Origin: Isoetes taiwanensis
Lineage: Eukaryota; Streptophyta; Lycopodiopsida; Isoetales; Isoetaceae
Direction: 5' to 3'
Assembly (NCBI GenBank): GCA_021234155.1
Contig: JAJEKV010000044.1
Location: forward strand, 12,773,108 to 12,837,107
DNA length: 64,000 bases
In this document: positions 1 to 13,329 of the stretch, piece after piece
How the letters are laid out: each line of letters opens with the position of its first letter
How positions within the stretch are numbered: the stretch's first letter is position 1
Notes under the pieces: model-generated
What the model was told of the DNA's origin: nothing
Database searches by the model: none
The model's input: only the letters and a program-made list of their open reading frames with translations
Made by a program: the position numbers and the translations under genes

Positions 1-3000
1 AAACTTACCATTGAGGGACCAGTCGCCTTTCCCCGAAAGTTAGAGAGATTTGCCAAATAAGGCTTGATAAGGAGATATACTTTCCTCGCCGGAAGATGTA
101 CCTTTGATGATATTTTTGAGAGCAAAGTCCAAGAAATCAGCCTACATCCATTAAAAAGATCCCTAATGTAATAAAGACCGGCATCATGCCATTTCTTGCA
201 GATCCAGGATGTTTGATTGCCGTAACATTGGAATTATGATTGAGAAAGATAGGATTCCGGAAAAATAGGCATATCGAGTGCAAATGATCGGATGAGATAA
301 ACGTGATAGTGGGGAGAAATAGAATTCCAAGCCATAATCAGATTCTTCATCAAAGGAGAGATATTAGAGGAAGGTTTTTCGGTTGAGTAAAGGCTTGAGT
401 TTGGTAACAAATGATGAAGCGGATGGATGACCGTAAGGGTGACTAAGATTGATCCATTGTCGATGAACTTATGAGCGGAGATCGGCTCCCAAAGATGGCT
501 CTCCAAACAAATTTACCCGCAAGAGATTGAGCTTGAAGAAAAAGGTCCCATGACCAAGACCACTGTTATTTTAGTCTTGCGGATAGAGTTCCAATTGACG
601 GTGACCCGCCATTCCAAATAAAGTTTCTTATAATTTTTGGAGCTCAAGATAAATACACTTAGGGGCAATTAGAGCGTGGAAAAGTAGACATGAGAGCTCG
701 CAAGAACCAAAGTTAGCAATGATGGTTCTACCGCTAGAGAGAGATAATTTACGTAATTATTCACTTTTTCTTAATTCTCCAAGAATAGGATCCCCTGACC
801 CTTTCAAGCTCTCGATTTATAGATAGAGGCATCCCTAAAAGCTTAGTGGCTTGACCCCGGGAAGAACATTAATACCGAGGATCTGGCGATGAGGAAGATC
901 ACCAATAATTAAGCTCTTATTGACATTCGGATAAATACCGTGAGGTGAGAATTGATAAATGACTTTAAGGAAGCAAATAATATTAGGCAAATCAGCTTCA
1001 AGGAAAGAAAAAGTATCATCAAAGCATATTGAAGCATGGTAAGATATTCATCCGAGTTGGGGAGCTTGAGTCCTTTAATGAAGCCATTTTCCCGATAGTG
1101 AGTAATGACTACGTAAGCGGTTCACCGCAACTAGGAAGAGGTAAGGAGCAAGAGGACATCCTGTCTAACTCCACGGGATAAAGAGAAAAAACCGGAGGGC
1201 ACACCATTAATAAGCATGGCTGATTTGGATCTAAGATTAAGCCCAAGGATGAGCTTGATGAGCTTAGGATGAAACCAAAGCTTGACCATGGCAAATTCAA
1301 GAAAATCCCATCGACCGAGTCAAAGGCTCTCTTGAAATCCGGTTTAAGTAAGATGCAGTTACGGTTTGAAGTTTTGTTCGGTGTAATCCCTCCATGGCTG
1401 CCACATAATTATATCCGAATGTATCTCTTGGGCGTAAAATTTGGTGATTGGGGTGATGTTCCTTTGAAGGTAGCTTTATTAATTGAGCAATAATCTTGGC
1501 ACAAAGCTTATAGGAAGTATTAGTGAGAGATAGGTCTCAATCTTGAAATTTATTTGGATGATCAACTTTTTGGGATCAAAGCTATGAATCCACTTGGCAA
1601 TAGAAGTCTAAGACAATCATTATTCGTAAGTCATGAACCATGGAAGTAATGTCATCTTTGAGGATATCCCGTAACTTAACATAAAATTCAGGTGGCAACC
1701 CATCGGGACCAGGGGATTTCCCTTTCTTGAGAGAGGAAAGGGTAGTTAGGATCTCATTCGGGGAAGGAGGATCACATATAGCAAACATTCATAACCGGGG
1801 AGCTTGGGGAGGATATCATTGACCAGATTTTTGAAGTGGAGTTGCCTTGGCCATATCGAGGAATAGGTTTGCTCATAAAAATATCCATATATTTGTCTCT
1901 AAAGAAAGAAGAAATTTTTGAGTGAGAAGAGTATTTTTCCCCACTATCATCCTCTATACATTATAGAATTTACGAGCACCCTACTTTTAGCTACCCGAAA
2001 AAGAACTTTTGCGAGAATCCATTTGGTTGGAGTATTTGATTTTACATCGATGGCTGACCCTTTAGCTTCTATCTCCTCAATATTTCTGATCTTTCTTTCA
2101 AGAACTTCCCTCTCCTACTTGCGAGGTTTAGATTAGTTGGATCATCTTTGAAGTAAAGATCGATTTCTTTCATTAGCATAAGAATTTGGTTTTTTCCATT
2201 TCACCCGAAGATGCCTATCTTTGGACCATTTCTTAATCCAAGATTTGATAGCTTTGATTTTAGAATAGAACTGATTGCCCTGATGCATACTTATATTTCT
2301 ATGAGAGAGATCCCGTAAAAAGCACAAAGCGAGAGCAGAAATTCTCATTATTCGGAGAGATGTATTGAACTTAAAGGGGTACTTCCTGTCTTTGGATCCT
2401 AATGACATGAGAAGTATGAAGAAAACTGAGGTTGATGATCGAGATAGAAGTACCCTCATCACTAGAGACATAAGCTGTATCCGGAAGGAGGTGGAGGGAT
2501 TAGAGACATAGAATCATCCAAAGTACAATAGACTCTAGCTCTATCTTTTTGCTTATTTGACCAAGTATAGTTGGCGGTCGAGGAGGAATATAAATCAGGC
2601 CATTATCGGAAATAAGGGAATCCAGGCTTGTCTCTCGGATCTAGTCATATTGATTTTGTTCCCTAACTTCGGGTCCCAGGAAGGAGTGTTATTAAAGTCC
2701 CAAAGAATAATCCAGTTGTCCAAATTTTGAGAGGCTAGCCAAGAGTTGATCTCTTTCCAAATGGGTTCTCTATCATTTGGATTAGTTGGAGCATAGATGT
2801 TAACAATACCAAAGGCAATTGGAAACTGAGAAAAATAATGACTTGCCATGATCGGAAGGGCCATTGTAGCAAGAGACATGATTAAGATCAGCCCTCCAAA
2901 TGATAGCAAGGCCACCACTCGCCCCCACAGAATCAATCCAAATAGAGGAGGAATTTGGATATATCCAATCACCCAAGTTGCTAGCTTCAAAGGAGGGAAG

Positions 3001-3114
3001 CTTAATCTCTGAAGAAGAATAATATCGACTTTATATAGCTTTGATTTGAGCAATGGCTCTTCTTCTCTTAAGAGGGCCTTTAATTCCTCTAAGATTCCAA
3101 GATAAAATCTTCAT
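1..3114 (-). pseudogene. LINE A ORF2: APE-type endonuclease and reverse transcriptase, frameshifted, cut by window edge
   Basis: ORF2 polyprotein of a plant L1-like LINE, which would nick target DNA and copy its RNA. The ATG at 3114-3112 opens MKILSWNLRGIKGPLKRR, the classic start of APE-type endonucleases. An in-frame stop and frameshift follow within 30 codons. The endonuclease continues at 3053-2595, with VNIYAPTNPNDREPIW and WDFNNTPSWDPKLG (usual form GDFN). RT signals follow: LKKGKSPGPDGLPPEFY near 1730-1680 and the QYA/DDTFSF catalytic box near 1040-1020, where an indel splits YA from DD. The 3' end lies beyond base 1. Stops and shifts throughout make it inactive. It shares strand and order with ORF1 upstream. 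The element type is secure; the exact clade is not. Confidence 0.85.
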
Positions 3115-5562
3115 ATCTAGAAGGAAAATAAGAAAGGAAGAGGGAAAAGTCAAAATCTATAAGATTTTGATTTCTTTTTGCTCCTAGTATTTTTGAGTGG
3201 GAGTTTTGTTCAACCACGACCTGAGACTTTCCTTTGTTGTCCCTAGCCTTCTTTCTAGATTTACTATTTGGATGATCTTTGTCGAGGGGACGGATGGTTT
3301 TGACAGAATTTTTCAAGAAGATACTCTTCCTTCCCCAATTCTCTTTATCAATTAGGGTTATCCTCACCCTCACTATTATCACTATGATCACTATTATCAG
3401 AATAACCACCGGGATAAAACTGAAACATAGAATTAATTTCAAGATTATTTAGAGGAGCAGGAAGATTAACTTGCCTGGACTTTTCATGTTGCTCCTCCTC
3501 TTACGCACCTTGTGGAGTCTCGGGGACATAGTCACAGGAATCCAAATTTTCCTGTGATTGATCCTTATCTTCGAATCGGGAGCCATTTTTGCGATTGAAG
3601 CTAGCTGATCCGCAACCCCTTGGATATTTTTGGAGGACTGAGAGGCACATTTATAATGGGATAATCCAAATCAATAAGAGATGGCAGAGAAGGCGTAATG
3701 GAGGAGGGATAGGGGAAGACTGTTTGGGGTGAGAAAACCACGGGTTGATTGTGGTGCGTAAAGAGCGAGAGAGGGATAACATACTTTGCTCTTACATAAA
3801 TCGGGATCTAAATTAATATCCGGGTCGGATAATACACGAAAAGCGTTTTGTGACCTATAAGCGACTTATCTTGATGTTGATTCACACTCTCCCTTGTTGC
3901 GGATTGTTTCCATCATAGTTGATTTCCTTGGTATGGCAAAGCGATTTGGAAAGTACCAAGTCTCGATTGACAATGAGGCACATTAGGAGTAATATTTTGT
4001 TGAGTTAGGCTTGCTGAAGTAGCGAAGAAGAAGTCGTGAATTCTTTCGGTAGAATTCATTTTACGTTTTAGCTTTATCACGAGATTTTATAGTTAATGAT
4101 CGATCTTTGTCGACATTTTTGATTGGAAAGTCCATAAGATTGTAACAATGGCCCTTTTCTTGTCTTCTAGCATCCTTGATGATATTGGTCGAGTCAAACA
4201 TAAGTCATGGGAAGCATGATTAACTTTTTCTCGAGCGTAAGTACCTTTAATAGCGGTTTTTGGCTCTCAATTGTTATACCGGTGTTCTTCTTATACCTAA
4301 AGGAGTTGTCCTCAAGGATTTTTTCCTTGGCTTTAATCGCTCCCCTTTCGCTACATTTACGAATCCTTTTGTAGCCGCCATTGACTTTGGTCCATTTGAA
4401 ATTATCATTCTCGGGCAATTTGTGAAATGTGTCCGGCTCCTTGGATACATTTGTTTGGATCACTCCCTCACTATCAGAGTGTTCCTTAGAGATATCACCT
4501 GGGCAAAGTTGAGTAGAGCCTACTATTTTCTCCCCTTCAATCACATTATCTCTGCTTTGGTTTGGCGTGAAGGCGTGAAAGACTTAAATGTCAGTACCGA
4601 AATGTCTTTGTAAACATTTTGGCATTGGGATGGCAATCAGACCATCTAAGAGCTAAGGAAGACTCTACTCCAAAGGCATCTATAAAAGGAATGGAGATAG
4701 GGATGTCTTTGGAAAGGTCGAGCTGCACAAAGGCACGTGGAGGTTTAGATGGAGAGTATTAGGTGGAGATATAGGTGCCAATGGTGTTAAATAGGAGTTT
4801 GAAACATTCTTCATCCCAATATATAGGATTAAGTCCAAAAGCGAGGTTGAGGCAATCTGAGGAGATTGTTCATTTGTTCAATATCAAGTTTTGGATGCCA
4901 TTTGAGAAAGGACACGGTGAGTGGTTTCAAAGGTCGGGGACCATAGTTGAGAAAGAATTTAGGAATTTGTTCAGCGTTCCCACACTCAAGCATAATGTAA
5001 GGGAAATTAAGCCCGATGCTTGGCTTGGATAATAATACCTTTATTTAGGTTAAGAAGAAAAGCCCGAGTTTGTCAAGCTTAATCCCACATTTTTGGACCT
5101 TGATTATGGCAAATTTGAATTGGATAAAGCATCAACTCTAGAATGAACAACGGAAGATTGGGAGAAATACCACCGTAGAGTCTCATTTTGCTTTCTTTGA
5201 AGATAAGGAGGTCTAGTTCTCTTTGATGCGTCATCCGGATGTTCATCATTCGCAGACTCTCGTCGAATTCTCGTTACCCCATATGGTCGGGATGCGGTAT
5301 TTGGATCAATGGGGTGGATAGTGCCCCTGCGATCGGGATCAGCAGAAAGATTATCCCAGAAGGGCACTTCATGAGAGATTGGATCCATTTCAGGAGTAGA
5401 AGCTGGCAAATTGGCAAAGTTTCCGAACAGGATCGTTTCTTGCGGCTTCTCTTGAAAGGAAATCAAGCTTTGAAGAACAGCAGATCGTTCATGTGGAGGA
5501 AATTTAGCGAAGGAGTGAAGAAAGGATAAATTTTTAGGGTTTACGGAGGAAATTAAGGCCAT
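3115..5562 (-). pseudogene. LINE A ORF1 with DUF4283-like region, broken
   Basis: ORF1 of the same LINE, a nucleic-acid binding protein in plant LINEs. The N-terminal ORF (5562-5104, 152 aa, starting MALISSVNPKNLSFLHSF) is open. Around 5030-4620 the minus strand reads a DUF4283-like stretch, including DCLNLAFGLNPIYWDEECFK and PPRAFVQLDLSKDIP, with one TAA inside. 4544-4194 holds a polar, Lys/Glu-rich 116-aa C-terminal piece, and 3442-3089 a basic linker leading into ORF2. Order, strand and spacing to the ORF2 ATG fit a typical ORF1-ORF2 layout. The assignment rests on the DUF4283-like core and position; the flanking parts are poorly conserved in this family anyway. Confidence 0.7.
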
Positions 5563-6265
5563 TGGTAAAGGCCTGAGGTTGAAACAACAAAAGGGCAGGG
5601 ACGGAGATGAGAGCCCGAAGGGGAAAGGAAGAAAAAGGGATAGAAGCGCCGGGATTAGATAGAATCAAAATTAACTAAAAGAGGTCGGATTGCCAAACCA
5701 TAAGCCATGCAAATCCAATTTGTGAAAGCTTTGCGAAGAAAACCATTCAAAGACCAATTAATTCCAGTTTCCTAATTCTCTGAATAAACCTTCACGATGA
5801 TCTTTTCATCTGCCCAATCACAATTAACTCACGAAAATTCACATTCTTTGAAGTCTTGTTGTCACCTATGAATTCCTCGACCATGAATTAAGCATCTACA
5901 TTTTCAAATTCAACGCATTTCGGGACAAATGTATACTCTTGCCGAAATAGAGAATCACGGGAAGAAGGTGTTAATTATCAAAAGAATTCCATAGTTACGA
6001 AGATGAGCACGAAGAAAACCACAGGTAAATCTTGAGCCATGTTTGATAATTGTGAAGATTTTGGTGTCCATCAATAGCTCAAAGCACGAAGAATTTGATA
6101 AAGCTGGCCCTCTACAGGGGCAGCTAGCAGATCACTCTCAAATTCAAGCCAGATCAAGCAGAAATTGGTGAATTTCAAGGGAGAATTGGCAAGAAAGAGG
6201 TTTGAACTGAAAAATCCGGGAAAAGGACAAACAAATCAAGAAAAATGGCGCACGTCATTTTTCCG
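5563..6265. other. No gene seen; possible 5' leader of LINE A
   Basis: About 0.7 kb of ordinary composition upstream of LINE A ORF1. No ORF looks real. By position it could be the LINE 5' untranslated region, but no 5' boundary or target-site duplication is visible. Confidence 0.4.
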
Positions 6266-6269
6266 AGTT

Positions 6270-7075
6270 AAATTTCACTTTGGTTATTCTTTCCCTCCTT
6301 ATTCCTCGTGTTCTTTTTTCTTTCCCCTTTCCCTTTTTGCCTCCCATTTCCTTTTTCCTTTTCCTTCCTTTTTTCATGCTTTTCTCTTTTTCCGTGCCCT
6401 TTTCCTCTTTCCTTTCCGCGTTTTTGGTTCCTTCTCTCCTTTCCATTCCATTTTCCCACACCTTTTTCCATTCCATTTTTTCCACCTTTTCACATGCCCT
6501 TTTTCCTCCTTTTCCCATCTTCTTCCCCTTTTCCCTTTTCCTCTTTTCCTATTCCATGTTTTCTCTTCTCTTTTTGCTTTTCGCTTTTCCCTTTTCCCAT
6601 ACTTTTTTTCCCTTTCTTTTTTTCCTTTCCTCACCCTTTTCCTCTTCTATTTTTTCTCGTGCCACTTTCTCCTTCCTCTCTTCCATTTCCCTCTCCCTTT
6701 TCTTCATGCCCTTTTCCCCCTTTCGCCTCCTTTTTCCTTTCCCTTTCTATTTTTCCATGCCCTTTTTTCCTTCTCTCCACCATTTTTATCTTCCCTTTTT
6801 CCTTAGTCACCCTTTCCCTTCTTCACCTTTTTTCCATTTGCCCTTTTTTCTTCCTTTTCCTCCCTTCCCCTTTTCTTTTCCCTTATTCTGTCCTCACCCT
6901 TTCCCCCTTTTCCTTTTCGTAGTGTTCTTTTTTCCTTCCTTTTTTCTCCCTTTCTTTTTCTTTCCCTTTTTTCGTGCCCTTTTCCCTTTCCTTTTCCCTT
7001 CTCCTTCTTTCCCTTTTACCCGTGCCTTTTTGCCTCTCACTTTACCCTTTTCTCTGCCATTTTCCCTTTCCTCTT
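6270..7075. repeat. Long polypyrimidine (C/T) tract, degenerate CCCTTTTTCC repeats
   Basis: About 800 bases of the plus strand are nearly all C and T, built from irregular variants of CCCTTTTTCC with rare interruptions such as catgccc. There is no fixed period. All ORFs here, Phe/Pro/Ser-rich on plus and Lys/Glu/Arg-rich on minus, follow from the strand bias and are not genes. Such tracts can form triplex (H-DNA) structures; that is inference. Confidence 0.9.
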
Positions 7076-7239
7076 AAGAGATCAGAGCATGGCCAATCAC
7101 GGTGGTGGGAAGTTGTGCGATAAATCTCAGCCTTGAATGCAATCCGGACAATCTCAACTATCTAAATTAGGGTTTGATTCATGACATACGCTAAAACTTT
7201 ATCATATAAGATGGCTGGAGGAAACTAATGATGCACTTT

Positions 7240-9005
7240 GGGCCCGGAAATCAGCAGACATTGCCTCAAATACCATGGGTAGGCATGTCCTTCAGTTATG
7301 CAGCACATTTGGGATGATAGTTTGTAATGGGCTGAAAGCTTTTCCAGAATCTAGCAGGTAGACATGCTATCAACCACGAGGTAATAGTGTGGTTGACGTT
7401 CTTTTGGGGCAGCCAGAACATGTTAATTTGATTGATGACTTCAAGTGCTAGACTCTGACCATGCACCACTCTTAGTACAATTTAAAGTTAAAGTGCAAAG
7501 ACTTCATAAGACCAAAGAGAAAAGCGCTTTCGGGTGAAAACCAATTATGAGCTTGCTCATATTTACAGGAAAGAGGTTACTTCTGAGCTCAAGAATGCAG
7601 ATTGGCCTCAAGACTCAGTTGCTTACAGTGATACTTTATCTTCTATTGCTTTGTCAGTGGCAAGTCGGCTCTTTGGTGTTTCTAGGGGGCGCAAATTTGG
7701 CCCATGCAAGAAGTGGTTTGACGAAGAGTGCAGGCTTGCTAAAAAACATTATAAGATTGCAGCTAGGAAGACGCTCTCAAATCTTATAAGCAGTTAGTAA
7801 GGCAAAAGAAGTGTTTATGGCTCAAATCACAAAATGATGAGATGTTTAAGGAGGTCAGGTCTAAATCCTCCAAGAAATTTTGGCAACGAGTCAAGATATC
7901 TCCTCCACAAATGGGAGATTTTTCATCGAATGACTTGTTGGAGTACGTTGAAGACTTGTATAACATCCCAAATTTCCCATAAATGCCTTCGATTACAGCT
8001 GATATTCAGCCCATGTTTGAGGTTTCGGACACCATAGAGGCCCTCCAATCAATGCATAATGGTAAGGCAAATGATCTACATGGTTTGGTAGCAGAATTCT
8101 TTAAATGGGGAGGCTCAGTAACGCATGAAAAGCTTGCTGAATTATGTAACAAAGTGCTACTCAAAGTTAAGTTTCCAGACGCTTGGTGCGTAAGTAGAGT
8201 TGTTCAGATTCATAAATCGGGAGACAAAGACAATGTTAAAAACTACCGCACAATTCTAGTGAGCAGTTTTTTGGCTAAACTCTTTGCTTCTATGCCTGAA
8301 CATAAATTAAGTGCTTGGTTGGACACCAATAAAGCTAGAGCACATTGTCAAGCGGGCTTTAGGCCTAAGCATTCTACCACGGATCACCTGGTGATTCTGA
8401 GGGCTATTATGGAAGGAGGCAAAGGCCCCGGAAATGAGAGGTGTGTAGCCTTTATTGATCTAACTAAAGCTTTTGACCGTGTTAATCGGAAAAAGCTAGC
8501 TGATAGATTGGAACACATTGGGGTCCCTGTGGATTTACGAATGGCAGTTGCTTGTCTATATGAAAAAGTTTTGGTTCAACTCTCTTTTCCCTCATCTGAA
8601 CAGGGTTTTCCCTCATCAGCACCGTTGGAGTAAAACAGGGTTGTCCTTGCTCTCCAACCTTGTTTGAGATTTACATTGACGAATTGGAAAATTGGCTTTG
8701 TCAAGGAGAATGTAATCCACCTCCTTTTGTATGCAGATGATATAGTTCTAGTTTCAAAGAGTCCAGCAGGCTTGTAAAACCTTCTGGATAAGTTATATGC
8801 ATTTTGTATATCTAGAGACATGAGGATTAATCACGCCAAATCAAAAGTCATGATCATTGGGTCTCGCCGCTCGCTAAAACCATTCATTGTAGATGGGTGT
8901 GAGACTCAAACTATTACTCAAGAGTACAAATACCTTGGAATTGAAGTAACCAATGATTATAAGTGGAGAATAATGTGGAGAAGCTGGGGTTCTGTGTGGT
9001 TTTGA
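7240..9005 (+). pseudogene. LINE B: endonuclease C-terminus plus reverse transcriptase, frameshifted
   Basis: Second non-LTR retrotransposon, unrelated in sequence to LINE A. 7250-7480 reads as the C-terminal part of an APE endonuclease: GRHVLQLCSTFGMIVCNG, GNSVVDVLLG, then DSDHAPLLVQFKV after a frameshift. 7983-8633 is open for 216 aa of RT with NVKNYRTILVSS, AHCQAGFRPKHSTTDHL and CVAFIDLTKAFDRVN (motif A). A short insertion near 8600 and a frameshift precede VKQGCPCSPTLFEIYIDELE. The YADD box near 8735 is readable only with a further shift, and 8820 onward gives MRINHAKSKVMIIGSRR. Stops, shifts and truncation after 9005 make it dead. No poly-A tail or target-site duplication was found. Confidence 0.85.
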
Positions 9006-12000
9006 GCTTTGTATGCCATGCTAAACCTCTGTAGACAAGCTAACATATGGCATTGGAAGTTTCATTAGAGGTCTTTTGGGATCAAATAAGGGCCTTCTAA
9101 GAAAATGCCATGTCATGATGCCGAACCTATAGCCTTGGTGCCGAACCTATAGCAAAAAGCCATCCCAAATCTATAAAGGCGTTTTTATCCTATTAATGAT
9201 TGCTTTTAACTTTATTAATAAAAAAAAAACAATAATAACAGATGCATCCCCAAATTGGAGGGAAAAGAATTGACGCGCCAAAAACCATTTGTTAAATCTA
9301 GAGTTTGAGCATTCAGAGATTCCCAGCGGTTGCCAGATCTTTAGGTTCAGCAAAGTTTAAATTTAGGTCTGCGCTGCCTATCCTTTATTATAAAGTTTTA
9401 GTGTATGTCGTGCATAAAACCCTAACCCTAATCTGGACGGCCTAAATCTTCTCCATCGCATCCAAAGGCCGAGATTAAAGCTGAGATATCGGGCCATGGT
9501 TGTCCCGTCTAGAGGAGGTCGTTCTTTCATGGGAACCTGGGACAAGTCTGGTGGTATGAAGGAAACAGATGGAAAGCGAGGATTTGCCTCTTCATTCACA
9601 GTGGTTGTAGTCAACCGCTGTTTACTCAATAGCATCCGAGATTGCCATGCCTCTATTTTTACAAGCACATCTATTCAAAGGTGCAGGAAGGTCTAATCAA
9701 CTGGATGAAATAGCTTAAGGAACCCATACTATTCTTTCCCGACCATCAGCGCTTGCCCTAGATTCTTTGAAGGCCGTTTAAGCAGGCCTGGCGGTGGAAC
9801 TCTTGGTTATGGCAGTCTGGGTTCTTTGGAGGTTGGTTTTTTCATTTGGAGCTCTTAGATATGGCTCTCTTTCCCTGCATCGAGCTATGGAAGAAGCTAA
9901 GAGACGAGCACTGAGTTCAGGCAAAGATTGCAGGTATGCTAATTGCCCTTTAGATGCTGGCTTAATCTAAAAACTATGAGCAGATGTAGTAACAGAAACC
10001 CACGATAAATGTTCAGATTTGCAATCGACTGTTCAGCTTTGAAACTCAAGAAGGAGATCTGAGGTTCCGAGATAAGAATATGGAAGCATTTCGTTTTTAT
10101 TTGCTTGCTTAACATATAACTATCAATGAAGTATCTTCTTGCCATCCAAAGATTTATATTCGGTTTCAGAATCAGTGCAAAGGATTTGAATATCAAGGAA
10201 GGTTGTAAAGAAAAAAAAAAAATTCAAACAGCAGAAACGCGGCCGTAGCAACATCTTCTAGCTTTCTTATGGTAAAGCAATATGAATATGTGGCCAGATG
10301 GCTTCTTTGACAAATGCGATTGGATGCCCGGATCGAAAGCGATTCTTTGCGGTGCAAGCCATTACCTGAGAGGGAGGTAGGTGTGATGCTTCATCTAGAT
10401 ATGATATGTATGGCTTTTGATATCTGCTTTATGAGTTAAACACATAAAGGAAAGGGAATAATTGCATGCAAGCTATGCTGGTTTAACTTATATCAGATTA
10501 TACACCATTTGGTTCCTCAGTTGTATCTGCTTTCCTATGAAACTATATGAGTTCTCGAATATTTCATTTCAATAATTGACAATATTTGTTTTTATGCATA
10601 GTTACTGGAGATGGAAATGGTAAAAGAGAAATTGAAAAATATGGACTTGCAAAAGGAAGCCTTATGGAAAGCAGAAGCGATACAACAACGTGCGCCATGA
10701 TGGAATTTAAGTATGCCATTTTGAACAAATATTTCTTTTTTGAGATCTTAGTTTTGTTTGTTAGATGAACAATTTTTAATGTTTTACAGAGTTATGAAGG
10801 GATCTAGGGATTGAACGAGGATAGATTGCGCATGTTAGACAGTTTTGCAAGCATTTTCTCGACCATCCCCGCACAATACAAAGATTATCCAATGGCCACA
10901 TGTTGCCAATATAAATAGTAAATTTGGTAACATTACTTTTGCATTTATAAGTGGATGTGATGTTTTGGATGTTAAAATGCAATAAAACCAGTTGTGGGCA
11001 AAAAGATTGGGCCATTCTTTCTGACACATGCTTTCAAATTGGATTTGACACATTTTTGCAATAAGCATGGGATCTAAACAGGATGTATCAACTTCTGAAG
11101 GTCAACCACACCACAGATGAGAACCTAAACTAGGGAAAATTCTGGTGCAACCAGCATGAAGGAAGAAAGGTGGTTTTTAATGCTTCCATCACTTATGTTC
11201 GGCACTCATATTGGAGATTTCTCTTTTCCTACAGGATGTAGCAATGACCCCCCCGGCTTTAACCTAATAGGTGCTGATGCACCAGATTACTTTGCAATTG
11301 TCATCTTTCCAACTTTGCGGCTACTAAAAGATTTTGCTCTCATTAACATTGGCTGCATAATAGAAAGACTATACAATGGCCACTTTAGGAATTGGGTTAG
11401 CCACCAGACTACATGGAGGGCACCAAAGAAGAATGCCATCATTATTCCTGCCATTAATATGCGCAAAACATAACATCCTGTTGTGTTTGATTCATGTTGG
11501 CTTGCAAGTTTGCTACACAGGGGACAATTTTTTTGTCACATCTACCAATGTTTTCTCCTTCCAGACGACAAATTACAACAACATAATAGAGGCAAGGGAT
11601 GGGAACCGGATCACTAAGGATTTTTAGTTTGATGTATATAAGTGGTCCTGCAAGTGAAGGTATTGGCATAGACATGGAGTCAGAGTACGTTATCGTAATA
11701 GAAACCAGTCAGAAGAACATGCTGCCTGTTATAGCAATGCTTTTTGTCCCCGGCTATACGTAATAGAAACCAATCAGAAGAACATGCATGCATGTTATAG
11801 CAATGCTTTTCATCGCTTTACCTTTATAGGGTAGCTTATTTATTGATAAGTTAATGTGATACTTTAATGTGAATTATCCATATAATACAACACATCAATC
11901 TCAATGAATCCTTTTTTTCTTTGATTGTTTTCTTCTAGAAACCTCTTTATTTTGTTAGCAACAATGTATATAACATCCCAAAATGCCAAATTCAACGGCT

Positions 12001-12640
12001 TTATGTCTCTTCAATCTCAGACGCTCATGATGCAATTTTTTATGGACGCACATGATGCCCACCATTGTTTTGCAAACATATATTGCTTCAAAAAATTTTG
12101 TTGAGGTCATCTACAACTACATATCAATAATATCTAAAATTGCTAAGAAAAGAAAGACAAAAAACATACAACACATTATGACTCCAAGAGAAACTTTGTG
12201 AAGATTAATATTATATTCTCTCATGTCATTTTACAAGTTCTAGGCCTATGCCAAAGAACGCTGGCACCCTTTACTAGTGTATTATATAATTTTGCGCCCA
12301 AGTTTGTGTTTTCAGCGGGGGTGCATACTGCCGATGGTAGAAATTCTGGGCGATGGTGGATTGCTAGTAGGAAATTACAAAGTATGGAAGACATGGCAAA
12401 GGGCTTGCAAAGATCCGTTCTAAGAAGCTTTTTTCTTTTCTTAATCACCGAGAGCTCTCCGGCCAGGGCTTTGGTGGAAGAAATATCGAATCCATTTTTT
12501 ATTTACGTTGCGAGATAAAAACTTCCAACTGCAAAGATTGGGATGCAAAATAGCAAAGCAAGAACAAACAGAGCTATCAAAAGGTTCAGAATTATCAGCT
12601 ATGACATTTCTCTTCAGTAAAGTCGTGGTCTTTTTCTGGC
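9006..12640. other. Gene-poor stretch; one exon-like relic and a short tandem duplication
   Basis: No gene is recognised. At about 9888-9935 a MEEAKRRALSSGKDCR-type reading ends at a GTATGC donor. At about 10602-10710, after TTTTTATGCATAG, a coiled-coil-like reading (EMEMVKEKLKNMDLQKEALW) runs into a TGA before another GTATGCC. The two could be decayed exons of one plant gene that I cannot name. 11156-11473 and 12198-12518 hold 105- and 106-aa ORFs with no familiar motif. A-rich runs lie at 9218-9229 and 10208-10219. Confidence 0.4.
11689..11815. repeat. 65-bp direct duplication
   Basis: The segment beginning CGTAATAGAAACCA at about 11693 is repeated at about 11758, with the same GAAGAACATGC and TTATAGCAATGCTTTT parts in the same order. 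Two copies, a few differences; the second carries an extra GCAT. Confidence 0.8.
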
Positions 12641-12641
12641 T

Positions 12642-12967
12642 ATGGTGACTCAAGGCCCACATGCACAAACAAAATCTCTTTCTCTAGCTACGGTATTTCT
12701 CGTTCTTTGGCTCACGCCAAATCCAAAGAACGGAGATGTCTATGCCCCCAAAAAAAATGGGTCTCCTTCTACAAAACCTATTACGGATTTTTATGTGCGC
12801 CCTCGGCTACATTACGCCACCGAATTTGTGCAAGAACTTCAACCTTTACGGATGAAATGCTTAAGAAGAAGGGAGGCTCTAAGAAAGAATCGATGAAAGT
12901 GGCTTTTAAAGCTTTGATAATTTTGTATGCGACTATGGGAGCAAGATCGCATTCTACGGTACCGTAG
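12642..12967 (+). other. Unrecognised overlapping ORFs upstream of LINE C
   Basis: Two overlapping plus-strand ORFs of 84 and 86 aa. The second (12707-12967) is Lys- and Ser-rich with several Cys, but no family is recognised. They could be part of the degraded 5' region of LINE C or chance ORFs. Confidence 0.2.
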
Positions 12968-13329
12968 AGAAAGGCACATATATTGTAAGCTTTGTTTTCC
13001 TTTTAAGCTTTTTCCGAACTTTTCTTGCTTCTATCCGTGCAATTTCCATCTTTTGTGAGCGATGGATCATTGGTATTACGCTTGCTAACCACGATTAACT
13101 ATTTGTGGTATGTTTTAGCAATTTCCGCTTGATTTATAGAAACCTCTATTTTTTTGCATCGCCGTTGAGCCATTTTCGGGCGAAGTTTCGATCTTGTATT
13201 ATTGAAACTTTGACAACAAGACAAAGGATGCTTATAACAATGATTCACTCTAAACCTTCCCATTTCTTTCCTGGACAAAATCCTCAACTCTGGTTGCATC
13301 TCCCCTTATTCCAAAATGTAAGGATCCCT

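Noticed and set aside
6255-7077. Overlapping long ORFs of 86-265 aa on both strands
   Set aside because: They translate a pyrimidine-only tract into Phe/Pro/Ser or Lys/Glu/Arg strings; no start context, domain or codon pattern supports a gene.
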